A stretch of 64,000 nt of DNA from Strigops habroptila (taxonomy: Eukaryota > Chordata > Aves > Psittaciformes > Psittacidae): assembly GCF_004027225.2 (NCBI RefSeq), contig NC_044297.2, forward strand, positions 285,569-349,568, in the 5' to 3' direction. How positions within the stretch are numbered: the first letter of the stretch is position 1; each line of letters starts with the position of its first letter. Shown one piece after another: positions 11,201 through 40,045 of the stretch. The position numbers were made by a program, and so were the translations under genes. Under the pieces are notes generated by a model. That model was not told where the DNA came from. It was given only the letters and a program-made list of their open reading frames with translations, and did not search any database.

Positions 11201-14200
11201 CCGGCTGGAGCGGCTTTGCCTGTCTCTTGCCTGCGTGGAGCTAGTGAGCTGCTGGAAATCTCCTAGGTAATGGATAATGTAATAACATTTCAAATGAGAT
11301 CTGCAGAGCCGGAGGAAGATCTGGGGGAACTCTGGGAGAGAATGCAGGCAAATCTCACCGCAGTCTCCTCCTCTTGGGCCAGAGACAGGGCAGCGCTGGG
11401 GACCACCAACCTGCCCCTTCCCGGCCAGGTCCTCCCTCTGTCCCCAGGCCTGGCTCGGGCTCTGCTGGCGGCGGCTCAGGACCGAAAGGGAAAGCGGGGA
11501 GCAGATGGTCTCTCTGGAGAGGGAGGTTCTGCGTGTGGTGCAGCAAAGCTGCAGCCTGCCTCTGTCTCCCCAGGGGAGAGGCATGTCACCTCCGCGGCAG
11601 GTCGGAGCAGGGTTCCCCATATGGCTCCTGCGGGCAGGAGCTGGCCCCGTTCCTGGGGACGGAGCTGCCTCGTCCCCTCGTCCCCGCAGCGAGGAGAAGG
11701 GAGCTGGGCTGCAGCGTCCCCTCCTTGCACCCTGGTGGGAGGCCTGGGCTGAGCCTGTGCTGGCTCCGGCAGCTCGTGGTGCGGTGCAACAGAAGGGACG
11801 AGCTGCTGCTGCTCTTGCTAGTGCAGAAATCCCCGGATGGCTCCTGCTGGGCAGGGAAGCGCTCAGCCCCCAGGAGGACACTCGGCCATGGCCAGCTCAT
11901 CACGGTGGTGCTGAGCACCCGCTGTGCTCCTGCAGAGCTGGCTCGCAGCAAGTGGGCATCCAGCCTTTGAGCACTGTATGGAGGAGGCCTGTAGTTGTTG
12001 CTGGTTTTCTCTGTGGGGAAACTGAGGCACGGAGCAGCCGCGGTGGCAGAACCAGCTGCCTTGAATCCTTCTAGGGCTCCATCCGCTGGGCCCTGTAGCC
12101 TCTGATCCCAGAGAGGTTTCCTTTCTACTCCGAGCTCTTGCTGCGTGCTCAGAAATGACAGCGGGATTCCCAGCCTCCTGCTACACACGGGTCTGGAAGC
12201 TCTGCTTTCTCTCTCATCCCCAGCGAGTGCACTTGAGCCCGCACCCCAAGTAGCACAGCAGGAGGGCAAGCAGGAGCCTCCCTGCTTATTTCCTCTCTCT
12301 GTGTTTCCAGGTGTCTGTGGATATCAGCAGCAGCACGATTCGTGTAGCAGTGCTGGAGGGGAGCAGCCCGCATGTCCTCATGGAAGGGAAACTCACCCAC
12401 AAGATCAACACGGAGAGTTCCCTCTGGAGCCTGGAGCCAGGGAAGTGTGTTTTGGTAAGGGGCTCTCTGCACCTTGGCCTGCAGCTCTGCTGGGCTTGGC
12501 TGGAAAACTGGAGCAGCTGGAAGTTTGGGCCAGGTCTGGACGGGGTCTGGCTTTCCCTGTCCAACATCCAGCTCACTCTGCCCTTTGTGTGCTGGGCCTT
12601 GCCTCTGGCTCCTGAGGTGCCCCTCCGAGCAAGCTGGCAGAGCAGCACAGCCTTCGCGTTGGGTGAGGAGGGTTCCCAAGCGCCAGCCTGCAGTGGTGGG
12701 AACACACCAGTTATCTAGAGGTGGTCACCGTCCCCTCATCCCAGCACATGAGGTCTGCTAGCAGAGAGAGGCTATGGCACAGCACCGTGGTGCTGGTGCT
12801 GCCTGCCTGTCCTCACCAGCTTTGCCCTCTGGTTCTCCTGGCCCTGGTCGTGCTCCAGCATCCTGCAGATGCCTGTTCATAGAATTATGGAAGTGTTTGG
12901 CTTGGAAGGGACGTTAAAGCTCCTCCAGCTCCAACCCCCTGCCACGGGCAGGTTCCACTAGAGCAGGTTGCTCCAAGCCCCTGTGTCCAACCTGGCCTTG
13001 AACACTGCCAGGGATGGGGCAGCCACAGCTTCTCTGGGCACCCTGTGCCAGCGCCTCAGCACCCTCACAGGGAAGAACTTCCTGAGATCTCATAGAATCA
13101 CAGAACGGTTTGGGTTGGAAAGGACCTTAAGGTCATCTAGTTCCAGCCCCCTGCCATGGACAGGGATGCCTCACACTAGACCATGTCACCCAAGGCTCTG
13201 TCCAACCTGGCCTTGCACACTGCCAGGGATGGAGCATTCACCAGTTTTTTGGGCAACCTGTTCCAGGGCATCAGCACCCTCACAGGGAAGAGCTTCTTCC
13301 TTAGATCTAACCTGAACTTCCCCTGTTTGAAGCAGTTGCTCTGGCTCCTTCTCTGCCTTCAGCAGATGCCGCGGCTTGTGGTGTGCCTGTGCCCCAGCAC
13401 CACAGATCTTCCCTCTCCAGGTGGTTCTGGGGCTGCGGCTGCCCAGTGGTGTGTTACTGGTGGGTTCTCAGCCTCGTGGCTCGTTTCTTGTGTGCTCACA
13501 GGCTGAGGTGGTGAGTTCTGTTCCCAGCTGAAGCTGTCCTGGGGGTTGTGTTGCTGCCCATCAGCATGGGATCTCGTGTCAAACAGTTGCCACATTCTTG
13601 TGTGAGTTTTGGGGCCACTACAGATCTGTATGGATGCACTGGGGGGTGGCAGACTGGTACCAAGAGAGAGGAGCTTCTCCAGCTCCATTAGGCCATTGAA
13701 AGGATGTGAAAAAGGAGGCAGTGGCATCATTAACCTGCCTTTTAAAGTGTTCTTAAACATCTTGAGAATTAGCTGACCTGGGAAGAGGAATGATCCTGGG
13801 AAGGAGTAAACCTGTTCAAGAGGAGGTGGCCCAGCAGGTGGCTGCTGGGAATCCCTGGTGCGTGCTCCCAGGATCAGTAAGGGAGGCGATGTTTATTAAA
13901 TACCCGGTGCCAGAGGAGCAGGATGGGAGCAGGATGGGAGCAGGATGGGAGTGGCATGCAGATGGAGTGAGACTTGGGGCAGCATGGGGGGCAGTCCCGT
14001 CACCTCCAACCCCTGAGCTGGGTCCCGCCTCCCGTTCGCGCGAGCACAGGGTTGTAAGGCTCCAGCTGGCTGCCAACATATTGATGGTGGGATGGAGTTT
14101 CGCTTGAAGAATTGTAGGTAACTGGAGCAGAGTGAGTAATTCTCGTCCAAGAGCACCTCCTTTTCCCATGCGCCGAGTAGCCAAAAGTGGTTTGTGATTC

Positions 14201-17200
14201 TTCCCGATCCATTCATCAGGAGACACACAACCACGTGTTAATGAACTGCTCCGGTCAGCGCCCGGGGGCCTGGACAGGACCCACGTGGTTCAGTGGGGGC
14301 TCACAGGGCTCACGGGCCCTTCCTGTTCCCGAGTTTGTGCGTCCACACGTTGTGCAGCTCCACGTGTGGTGGTCAGGACTGTCTCGGTCCTGCAAGATGC
14401 TCTAAGGTGGTACCTGCCTTCCCTCCCCGGGACCTGGGGCAGGGGGGATTAACAGCTCAAACCAAGCTCACCAAGTGCCAGCACAGAGTCATGCGTGGAG
14501 GTCCTGGCCACCTTGGATACTGCCTGGGGCACCTCAGTGGCTGTGTCCAGAGGAAAGCCCATGTGTGCTCGTGTTCCTGTGGTCTGGGATGTGAGTTGAG
14601 GCAATCCCTGCGGGCACAGCTTGATCCGTGTGCTGAGGAGGTGAGATCTTGTCCATCTGGGAAGGTCCCAGTTCTGTGCAGACAGGCTCTTGAGTCCTGA
14701 GTGCTCTTGCGGACACGTCAATGATCACCGAGATCCCTGCGTGCTCCAGGCAGCTCTGTCCACACATCCTCCTGCTCAGGATCACATCCCAGGCCCGTGC
14801 CGAAGCCCTGGTCCCGGGTGCAGTCCCTGTGCTCTCCCTTTGCTGGCACACCCGCTCGCTTGTCAAAAGTGAGGTTAAAATAACTCCGCACAAGCTGTTT
14901 TTAGAAGTCCCGGCTGGGTGTTGTGCACAACGCGCTTGGGGATTATTTTCGTGGTTGAGGATTCTTTCCCCCTGTTCCCTCTCTTTTGCTCCTCCTCTCC
15001 AGCGCTGGTTATCCACACTTGGGCTTTTGTCACCAAGTCCTGCCTTGAACAGCGATCACAGCCTTGGGCTTGTCATCTCGTGAGCTGCAAAGCCGAGGTA
15101 ATAACAATCTGCGGTGCTCTCCCTCTGTCCTGCCCTCCACACGCTGCAGGGAACGTCACTTCCCCAAGCATCTCCCACTGACTTTGCTGTTGTTCCCAAA
15201 GGAAAGCAGGTGGTGAGAGGCTGTTTTTCCAGGACTTACATCCCTTGACAGCATCTCTCCAGCTCTGACAAGGTATTTAGTATCCAAGAGGAAACCTCGT
15301 GTTATGACAAAGCCCAGCACTGGCACCAAAGGGCTGTGAGCTTCCCAGCAGGGCATGGAGCTGCGACATGACCCCGTGTCCATGCCAGTGACATCTGTCA
15401 CCCTCTTTGTGCCACTGGAGGATCCCTCCTGGCCACCGATGTGCCTGCCGAGTGTCCCGTCCCTCCCGCGTGCCCACCAGCGTGGGACAGCCCCTTCCCT
15501 CGTGCTGACGGGCACGGCGTTGGGAATGTGAGCAAAAGGATGCTGCCAGCTTCGGATACAGCAGCAGGGGGGTCTCCCCTGAAAGCCTCCCTCTCCTCAG
15601 GCCGCCGCTGCAGAGGCTGTTCCTGCCTCCCTGTGCACCCCAAGAGACTCATCTGAGCTTTTACCCCTTTGGGCTGTGGGTTAAGGGTCTCCTTGCAGCC
15701 CAGGAGGCCCTTTGGGACCTGCCAGCTGGGAAAGCAGAGCCAAAGCCTGACCGAGAGCCCGGGCACACCGCAGGGACCTGATCCTTCCTCTGGTTCATGG
15801 CCATGGGCATTGCTAGGACCCCCGAGGTCCCAGCCTGAGCTGTCAGCTGGGAAACTTGTACGTTCAGCTTCAAGCATGGGCATATCGAAGTGAGGAACAT
15901 AAATCAGGTCAAGATTTGTCCTTGTTCTCTCCTCTCTGCTCCCGCCTGGAGCCCCTCGGGAGCGTGCCGCCTGCTGGCGGTGCTGGCGGTCGCGTGCCAG
16001 AGCCTTTCTCCATGGGTGGGATTTGCAGGACATCCCCCTGCCTGGGCTGAGACCAGGGCTCTGCCACAGGCTCTTGGCTTTCCTTACCTCGACCTTCTTG
16101 GTGAGGCTCCAGCCCGTGTCTCCATCACTCCAAGCTCTTGCAGGCACCCAACCAAGTGATGGGCTGGATCAACAGAGACCATCACCCTGAGCCTGTGCTT
16201 CCATGCTGGACGCTGGATGTGTCCATGGCAAGTGCTCCAGCACTGCTTCCAACCACGAAACCCCAGACTCAAGGTGGTAGAGGGAGAATTTTGCCATGGC
16301 CTGCAGGCATTTCGGAGCCTCTCATCAGAAAATGGGGATCCCACCTGGGAGCAGGTCCCACTTTTCCATCTCTCCCCCTGGAATAAAGGGGGATGAGTAA
16401 ATTCCCCTGTGTGCATGTGGGGCACCACAGAAACGCTTCTGAGGGAATGAATAATTCCATATTCTCAGCAGGGTGGGAAGCGGCATGTGGTCAATAAAGT
16501 GAGGGCTACTTATGGGGCAGGGGGAGGAAAGGATCCCCTGAGGATCTGTGGACAAGGGGATCCACCTGGTCCATGGCTCCGTGGTGTTCCCTGGGGCCTG
16601 CTGGTGGTGGGCGCAGTGGCAGGGCACCAGGGATGGAAGGGGATTTGGTAGGGACAGGATTTGGGATGGGTTTTCCTTCCCCTGATGCTCTGGGATGGAG
16701 GTGGGGTGATGCCTGTCAAGCCATGGAGTCCTCTGGCATCCGTTCGTCCCTCTGCTGCCAGGTTGGCTCCGGTGGGGACAGCAGCAGTGCCGTGAGAGCT
16801 CAGCTCTGCGGGGACATCCCCGCTCTTGGTTTCATCTCATCCCTCTTGTTTCAAAGCCTGAGGAGCAGCAGTGGGCCTGGAGCATGCTCCTGCCGCTGGC
16901 GTGGGGCTGCTGCTGCCCCATGGCTCATCCTGCTTCCCAGGGGATGGCATTCCTGGGGGAATTTGGCCTCCCTCCACCTGCCCGCCCAGGGCTGGGAAGC
17001 CCCCAAGCAAACCTGCGGCGGCTCTTCCTCCCCTCTAAAGCGGAACTGTGCAGTTCAGAGGAGAGCAAGCACATTGTGTGGCCTGAAAAGCGAATGCCTT
17101 CCCGGGCTGGAATGTTTTCCCTCTGCTCTCCCAGGATTAAGCCCCAGCCACCCCCTCCAATATTACCTGGTTCTCCTCTTTGTGCTGCAGACACCAGCTC

Positions 17201-18789
17201 CGCACCTTTAAGGGCTTCCTCTGTTTTCCCCTCCAGAGCTGTGGAGCTTCCAGGGAGGTTTGGCTAAATTGTGTTGTCTGCCTTTATTGATGGCTTTGCA
17301 GAGGCTGACGAACACCATAAACCTTCCTCGCTGCTGGCATTAGTGCTGGAATAACACGGGAGGAAGGAGCCCACCTCTCCCGGCCAAACCAGATCAAGGC
17401 ACTCGGGGGTCATGGTTTGGGATGCCCCAATGGTGGCAACGTCACCTTCATTGTCACCCACATGAGGGCTCCTGGGCCAGAGGAATGAGGAATGATGGCA
17501 CTGCAATGGTGGGAGCCGCAGCCCCACGCTCTGCCAGGCAGGGCTTCTTCCTCACATCATATCACAGCCTGGCTTGGGTTGGAAGGGACATTAAAGCTCA
17601 TCCAGTTCCAACCCCTGCCACGGGCAGGGACACCTTCCACTAGAGCAGGTTGCTCCAAGCCCCTGTGTCCAACCTGGCCTTGAACACTGCCAGGGATGGG
17701 GCAGTCACAGCTTCTCTGGGCACCCTGTGCCAGCGCCTCAGCACCCTCACAGGGAAGAGCTTCTGCCTTATCTCCAGCCTGAACTTCCCCTGTTTCAGTT
17801 TGAACCCATCACCCCTTGTCCTATCGCTCCTGTCCCTGATGAAGGTCCCTCTCCAGCATCCTTGTAGCCCCCTTCAGACACTGGAAGCTGCTCTGAGGTC
17901 TCCACGCAGCTTCTCTTCTCCAGGCTCAACAGCCCCAATGTTCTCAGCCTGGCTCCATACGGGAGCTGCTCCAGCCCCTGCTCATCCTTGTGGCCTCCTC
18001 TGGCCTCGCTCCAACAGCTCCATGTCCTTATGTTGGGGACACCAGCCCTGCACACGGTGCTGCAGGGGGGGTCTCCCAGAGCGCAGCAGAGGGGCAGGAT
18101 CCCCTCCCTGAGCTGCTGCTCACGCTCTGGGGGTGCAGCCCAGCACACGGCGGGGTTCTGGGCTCGGAGCAATGCATGGGCATGGCTGAGCTCATAGTGG
18201 GGGTACCACATCCCAGGAGCTCCTCTGCTGCTCTCTGACCTGCGTCTCCCCCCCAGATCAACCTGAACAAGGGGGACGAGTACTGGTGGAACGCCATCCT
18301 GGAGGGCGAGGAGCAGATTGACATCGACAAGATCAACAAGGAGCGCTCCATGGCCACGGTGGACGAGGAGGAGCACGCCGTGCTGGACCGCCTCACCTTC
18401 GACTACCACCAGAAGCTGCAGGGCAAGCCCCAGAGCCATGAGCTGGTAGGTGCAGCCTGCCCCACACCACCGTGGGTCCCACCTCCAGTTAAAGGGTGCG
18501 CCATGGGGCACTGGTGATGGGCGCATCCACAAGCCTCACCTCGCTGCTCTGGGTGGCTGCGTCCCTTACCCACGGTTGTGCTGTCACCCAGGGCCGGGGG
18601 GGCTGCTGCTGACCCCACAGCGCGGCTGCGCCCCGTGGGTCAGCCCCAGCCTGACAGGAGCCTGTGTTCTGTCTGCAGAAGGTGCATGAGATGCTGAAGA
18701 AGGGCTGGGACACGGAGGGCTCCCCCTTCCGCGGCCAGAAGTTCGACCCCTCCATGTTCAACATCTCCCCCGGCGCTGTGCAGTTTTGA
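8255..18789 (+). CDS. NUDCD3: NudC domain-containing protein 3, C-terminal four coding exons
   Basis: Coding exons are 8255-8387, 12311-12454, 18257-18445 and 18679-18789. All have AG/GT junctions and compatible phases; the first G at 8255 completes a codon begun upstream. The protein pieces read RQEQFQTNPDSYNGAVRENY, then the CS (p23-like) domain with NTESSLWSLEPGKCVL and EYWWNAILEGEEQIDIDK, and end NISPGAVQF followed by TGA. This matches roughly the C-terminal half of vertebrate NUDCD3, about 361 aa in human. NUDCD3 is an HSP90-linked cochaperone that stabilises dynein intermediate chain and KLHL-type beta-propeller proteins in the cytosol. The CS fold and the conserved C-terminal helix region are intact, with no frame break. 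The 5' exons lie outside the window. CR1 copies occupy the introns on both sides of exon 12311-12454. Confidence 0.96.
8388..12310 (+). other. NUDCD3: NUDCD3 intron
   Basis: This intron lies between the exons ending at 8387 and starting at 12311, with a GTAAAG donor and a TTCCAG acceptor. It is unique sequence with moderate GC content. I see no repeat family, RNA gene or further exon in it. Confidence 0.8.
12878..13090 (-). repeat. CR1 LINE 3' fragment
   Basis: This is an antisense copy. On the plus strand it begins with the inverted 3' tail CATAGAATTATGGAAG and runs through CTCCAACCCCCTGCCACGGG. It abuts a second CR1 tail at 13091, so two copies stand head to tail. Confidence 0.88.
13091..13340 (-). 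repeat. CR1 LINE 3' fragment, different subfamily
   Basis: This antisense copy starts with CATAGAATCACAGAACGGTT. Its interior differs from the neighbour (CCATGTCACCCAAGGCTCTG and GGGCAACCTGTTCCAGGGCA), indicating another CR1 subfamily. It is truncated near 13340. Confidence 0.88.
17556..18165 (-). repeat. CR1 LINE fragment
   Basis: This antisense copy of about 600 bases runs from the inverted tail near 17556 to the GGGTTCTGGGCTC phrase near 18160. It is close kin to the copies at 41035-42082 and 54972-55745. It sits just upstream of the NUDCD3 exon at 18257, whose short polypyrimidine acceptor lies outside the element. Confidence 0.9.
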
Positions 18790-19390
18790 CGGCGGCACCA
18801 AAGGAAGCGGGGAGAGGAGGAGCCCCCGGGGGAGCCCCATCACCCCGGTACCGGCCCGGTGGCGCCATGTGAACCGGATCTACATCCCATCACCGCGGCG
18901 ACCCGGCGCCGGGACCCTCCTCCCCTCACCTCCGCTGCCGGGGGCTCTCCTCTGTTCTGGAATAGACCGAGCTCACGGGGTGACACAATCGTTATTCCTG
19001 GGGGATGAGGATGCTTCTTTTTGGGATTCGGGATGGGGGAACCCTCCCTGCCCTGACATTGGGCAGCTTTGCCCCAGCCAGCACCGGGGGGGGTTCTCCT
19101 GGGTTCACCCCCATTGCCGGGATGGGGCTGGAGGTCAGCGGGGAGCACGTACAACATGGGGGTGGGTCCCAGGCACGGGGCTGCTGGGCCCCAATGGCCA
19201 CCAGCCCTTCCATACCCACAGCACTGTGGGGCCTGGGAGGGGGGACATGAGAACCCAGCCCCAGCCTGGTGCTTACAGCTTCCCACAGACCCCCATGCTG
19301 TGGCTGGGGGGGGTCTCTGACCCACACCCTGACCCCCCCCGGACCTCCCGGCCCCCCCTTGGTTTGCAATAAACACGTTTCTTGAGCGCA
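18790..19390 (+). other. NUDCD3: NUDCD3 3' UTR
   Basis: Untranslated sequence of about 600 bases follows the TGA and ends shortly after the polyadenylation signal at 19368. It is GC-rich with runs of G. No further exon is needed. Confidence 0.8.
19368..19373 (+). terminator. NUDCD3: NUDCD3 polyadenylation signal AATAAA
   Basis: The hexamer occurs in TTTGCAATAAACACGTTTCT, and a G/T-containing downstream stretch follows. It is the only canonical hexamer between the NUDCD3 stop and the CAMK2B promoter. Confidence 0.85.
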
Positions 19391-20594
19391 GGGCCTGCAA
19401 GTGATTCGGTGCCACCACACCGGGGGGAGCATGGCCCCCCCACAGCACAAGGACATGCCGGGAGGGCCCTGAGGATATCTGTCTGTAGATGGGGGTCCCA
19501 GTGCATGGATCCTGGGCTGGATTTTGGGGTCTGTGGGGGTGTGGATATGGCATAACTGGGGGGGGGGGGCTGGATTTTGGGGTTCTTGGGGCATGGATAT
19601 GGGATAACCAGGGGGGGTGTGGATTTGTCAGGGTGAGCGCCGGGTGCCTGGTGACTTTGGGGGTGCCGACCTCGGGGTCTCGCCCTGCTGCTCCCCCCCT
19701 CCCATCCCGGTCCCCCCCCCCCGCTCCCCCGCGCTGTGGCAATGCACAAATAGAACCAGGCTCGGCGCAGCCCCCCTGGCCCCCCCCGGCCGCCCACGGT
19801 CCCCATGGCAACGGCAGCGCCAGCCGCCAGCCGCCCACCCGCGCCCGGGGGGGGCTCCCGCTGCCCGCGCCCCGCATCGCCCCCAGCCACGGTGATGGGC
19901 GCCTACGGCCGGGGGGGGGACCCCGGTGTGTGTGTGGCCTCCCCCCAGCCCTGCAGCTCCGGTGGCCTCTTGTGTGTGTGTCCCCAGAACAAAGCTGCCC
20001 CCCCCACCCCCCAGCAGGGCTCTGGCATTGGGGGGCTTCAGGGTGCCCTTTGGCAAGGGATTTTTGCCCCCCCCCCCCCCGCCCCTTCCCCAATTGGGGG
20101 GCGGGGATTAGCGCCTGGAGGGGTTGTTTGGGGTGACATTGGGGCGGGCGCGGTGTTTGGGGGGGTTATGGGGAGGGGGTGGATGTGGGGTCCTCGGGGG
20201 GGGGTTCTGGATATTGGGGGTTTGGGGGGTGTGTGGATTTGGGGGGCTTCGGGGGTGATGTGCGATCCCTGGAGGGGGGTCTGGATACGGGGTGGATGCG
20301 AGTGTCACCCCCCACCTGGGGGGGCGGATAAAGAGGCCCGGGGGGGGTGGGGTAAGGGGGATCCCGGGGGTCCGGGGGGGGGACACACCGGGGGTGGTCC
20401 CAGCGCGGGGGCAGGTCCGGGGCGGGGGGGGGTGGGGGGATCCCTGCCGGGGGGCGGCGGGGGCTGTCCCGGGCTGGAGCCTCCCCCGCCCGCGGCGCCT
20501 CCTCCCTCCCTCCCGCCCCCCCGCGCCGGGCGGAGCCGGAGCCGGAGCGGAGCCGGTGCCGGGGCGGCTCATTGCGGCGCGGCGCGGCGGCAGC
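19391..20594 (+). promoter_or_regulatory. CAMK2B: CAMK2B CpG-island promoter and 5' UTR
   Basis: A very GC-rich block lies between the NUDCD3 3' end and the CAMK2B ATG. It carries many runs of four or more G on the plus strand (about 19900-20460), which can form G-quadruplexes and bind Sp/KLF factors, and an X-box-like palindrome at 19799-19812 (GTCCCCATGGCAAC). The transcription start cannot be placed from sequence alone. The bases just before the ATG are CpG-dense and typical of a vertebrate first exon. Confidence 0.7.
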
Positions 20595-38222
<17,628 letters not shown>

Positions 38223-39640
38223 ATGAAGGTGAGCGCGGGGCCAGGGGGTGCTGCTGGGGGTGCGGGGGGTGCCCCAGATCGGCCTCACCCTCCCATCCCC
38301 GCAGAGCTGACGGTGGCTGTCCTGGTTCCAGCCTGACGGAGCCGGCGATGGGAGCCGAGCCGGCAGCCGGAGCTGCGGCCCCGAAGCACGCGTCCGCATG
38401 CCTGTCCCCCCCCCCGCTCCTCCCCTCCAGTGCCTGTGTTTGCAGAAAACAAAAAGACAAAAAAAAACCCACACAAAAAAACCCCCAAAACCGCCAAAAT
38501 GACAAAAAAAAAACAAAAAGGGGGGGGGGAACCAACCCCAACCCCCCACCCCAGAACCAGCCCAGGCGGGGGCTGGGGGGGCGCTCCCATGGCCAGACCC
38601 CCCCTCTCTGCCCATCTCTGCCTGGGGGTGTCTCCCGGCTGTGGCAGGGAGGGGGGGTCCTGGCCCGGCCCCCCCGGCCCCGGCTGTGCTTGTGGCGTGT
38701 CGCTGTTGCTGGTGGTGGATGTTGTTCTTTGGGCTCCGCTTTTGCTCTCCCCGTCCCTGTACATAGAGAGAGCTCTTTATTTTTGAATTCCCAGGGGGGG
38801 CCCTGGCTGCTGGGGGGGGGGGCACACACAAGGGACCCCCCCCAAAGCCCCAGCACTGGGGATATGGTGGGTGCCTTTGGGGGGATCCTCTGGCAGCCAC
38901 CTCCATGTCCCCTGCCCGGTGACAGAGGCACCTCTGGGTGTTGGTGGGTTTTGTTGGGGTGACGGGGTGCGGGGGGGGGGGGGTGGGCGCGGGTGCCACG
39001 TACCAGGGCTGGGACAGGGGGCTCGGGGTGATCCAGCCAGCACTGACGCAGCATCGAAAGCACTTTAGACTAAGAGAACGGGTCTCTTAGGGGGCACAGG
39101 CTGCTCCGCCGGGGTCCCCCCACCGCACCCCCCCATGGCACCGGGCAGCGCTCCCCTCCTGCACCCCCCACCTCCCCTTGCCCGGGGGGGCTCCGGGCGC
39201 TCCCCAGCTCGGCCACACGCTTCCCCTTGGCCCATCTCCACATCCAGAGGCACCGTGTTGCTGGGGGCTGGTTTGGGCGGGGGGGTGGGGGGGGGATATA
39301 TTTATTATGATGATGATGATGATTCTTCTTTTTTAATCCTGATCAGTCGTTTCTGCATGCCCTTTGCGCGGGAGCAACCCTCGGGCGCTAACGCTGTATG
39401 TTGAGGAGCTGAGCTGAGCTGTTTCTGTCCCATGAATGCTGGTGGATCGTTGCCAAATTTGACTCTTCTCCCCCTTTTTCTCTCATTCTTTTTCCACCCA
39501 TTTCCTGCCCCCCCCCAAAAAAAACAACCAAACGAAACCCTTTGTCTTTTCTTTCTGAGCCTTGTAAGTGTAAAAGATTCCTCGGATTTCGTTTTTGTCT
39601 CGGGAAAACTGCAAATAAATTATGAGGAAAAACAACAGAT
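38223..39640 (+). other. CAMK2B: CAMK2B 3' UTR with an intron just after the stop
   Basis: After the TGA (38220-38222) the sequence ATGAAG is followed by GTGAGC at 38229 and a CCCGCAG acceptor ending at 38304. This suggests a 76-base intron in the 3' UTR, with the junction too close to the stop to trigger nonsense-mediated decay. The UTR continues with an A-rich tract (38444-38520), a TATTTATTATGATGATGATG stretch near 39297-39320 and the polyadenylation signal at 39614. Confidence 0.65.
39614..39619 (+). terminator. CAMK2B: CAMK2B polyadenylation signal AATAAA
   Basis: The hexamer occurs in TGCAAATAAATTATGAGG, about 1.4 kb after the stop and just before the CR1 element at 39650. Confidence 0.8.
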
Positions 39641-39649
39641 AAGGGTTGC

Positions 39650-39998
39650 TCTCTGCAACTGCCTGACAGGAGGATGGAGCCAGGAGGGGGCTGGTCTCTG
39701 CTCCCAAGGAACAAGGGATGGGACAAGAGGAAACGGCCTCAAGCTGCCCCAGGGCAGGTTTAGATGGAGCTGAGGAACAATTCCTTCCCCAGAGGGTGCT
39801 CAGGCATTGGAACAGGCTGCCCAGGGCAGGGCTGGAGTCACCGTCCCTGCAAGTGCTCACACCCCGTGTAGCCGAGGCCTCAGTGCCATGGGTTAGTGGT
39901 GGCCTTGGCAGTGCTGGGGAATGGTTGGACTGGATGATTGTAGAGGTCTAGATGATCGTAAAGCTCTTTTCCAACCTGCTTGATTCCATCATTCCCAC
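39650..39998 (+). repeat. CR1 LINE 3' fragment between CAMK2B and YKT6
   Basis: This plus-strand CR1 copy runs from GTTGCTCTCTGCAACTGCCT to AAAGCTCTTTTCCAACCTGC and then TTGATTCCATCATTC. It is nearly identical to the copy at 1-184 over their shared length. It fills the gap between two converging 3' ends. Confidence 0.9.
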
Positions 39999-40039
39999 CC
40001 AGAGAGAGCCAGAGCGGGGCAACAAGTGCCAAAGACAAC

Positions 40040-40045
40040 TTTATC
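40040..40045 (-). terminator. YKT6: Probable YKT6 polyadenylation signal (GATAAA variant)
   Basis: On the minus strand GGATAAAGTTGTCTTTGGCA combines the known non-canonical hexamer GATAAA with a G/T-rich downstream element. No AATAAA lies on this strand between the YKT6 stop and the CR1 element, so this is the best candidate. It gives a 3' UTR of about 750 bases. Confidence 0.5.

Larger units (their letters stand above)
12455..18256 (+). other. NUDCD3: NUDCD3 intron with three CR1 copies
   Basis: The donor is GTAAGG at 12455 and the acceptor CCCCAG ends at 18256. The intron contains antisense CR1 copies at 12878-13090, 13091-13340 and 17556-18165; the last ends about 90 bases before the exon. 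A short direct repeat of GGATGGGAGCA (three copies) sits near 13920-13950. Nothing else was recognised. Confidence 0.8.

Noticed and set aside
18840-20093. A 417-codon open frame on the minus strand
   Set aside because: It spans the NUDCD3 3' UTR and the CAMK2B CpG island, is Pro/Gly/Arg-rich from GC content, and has no homology or gene structure.
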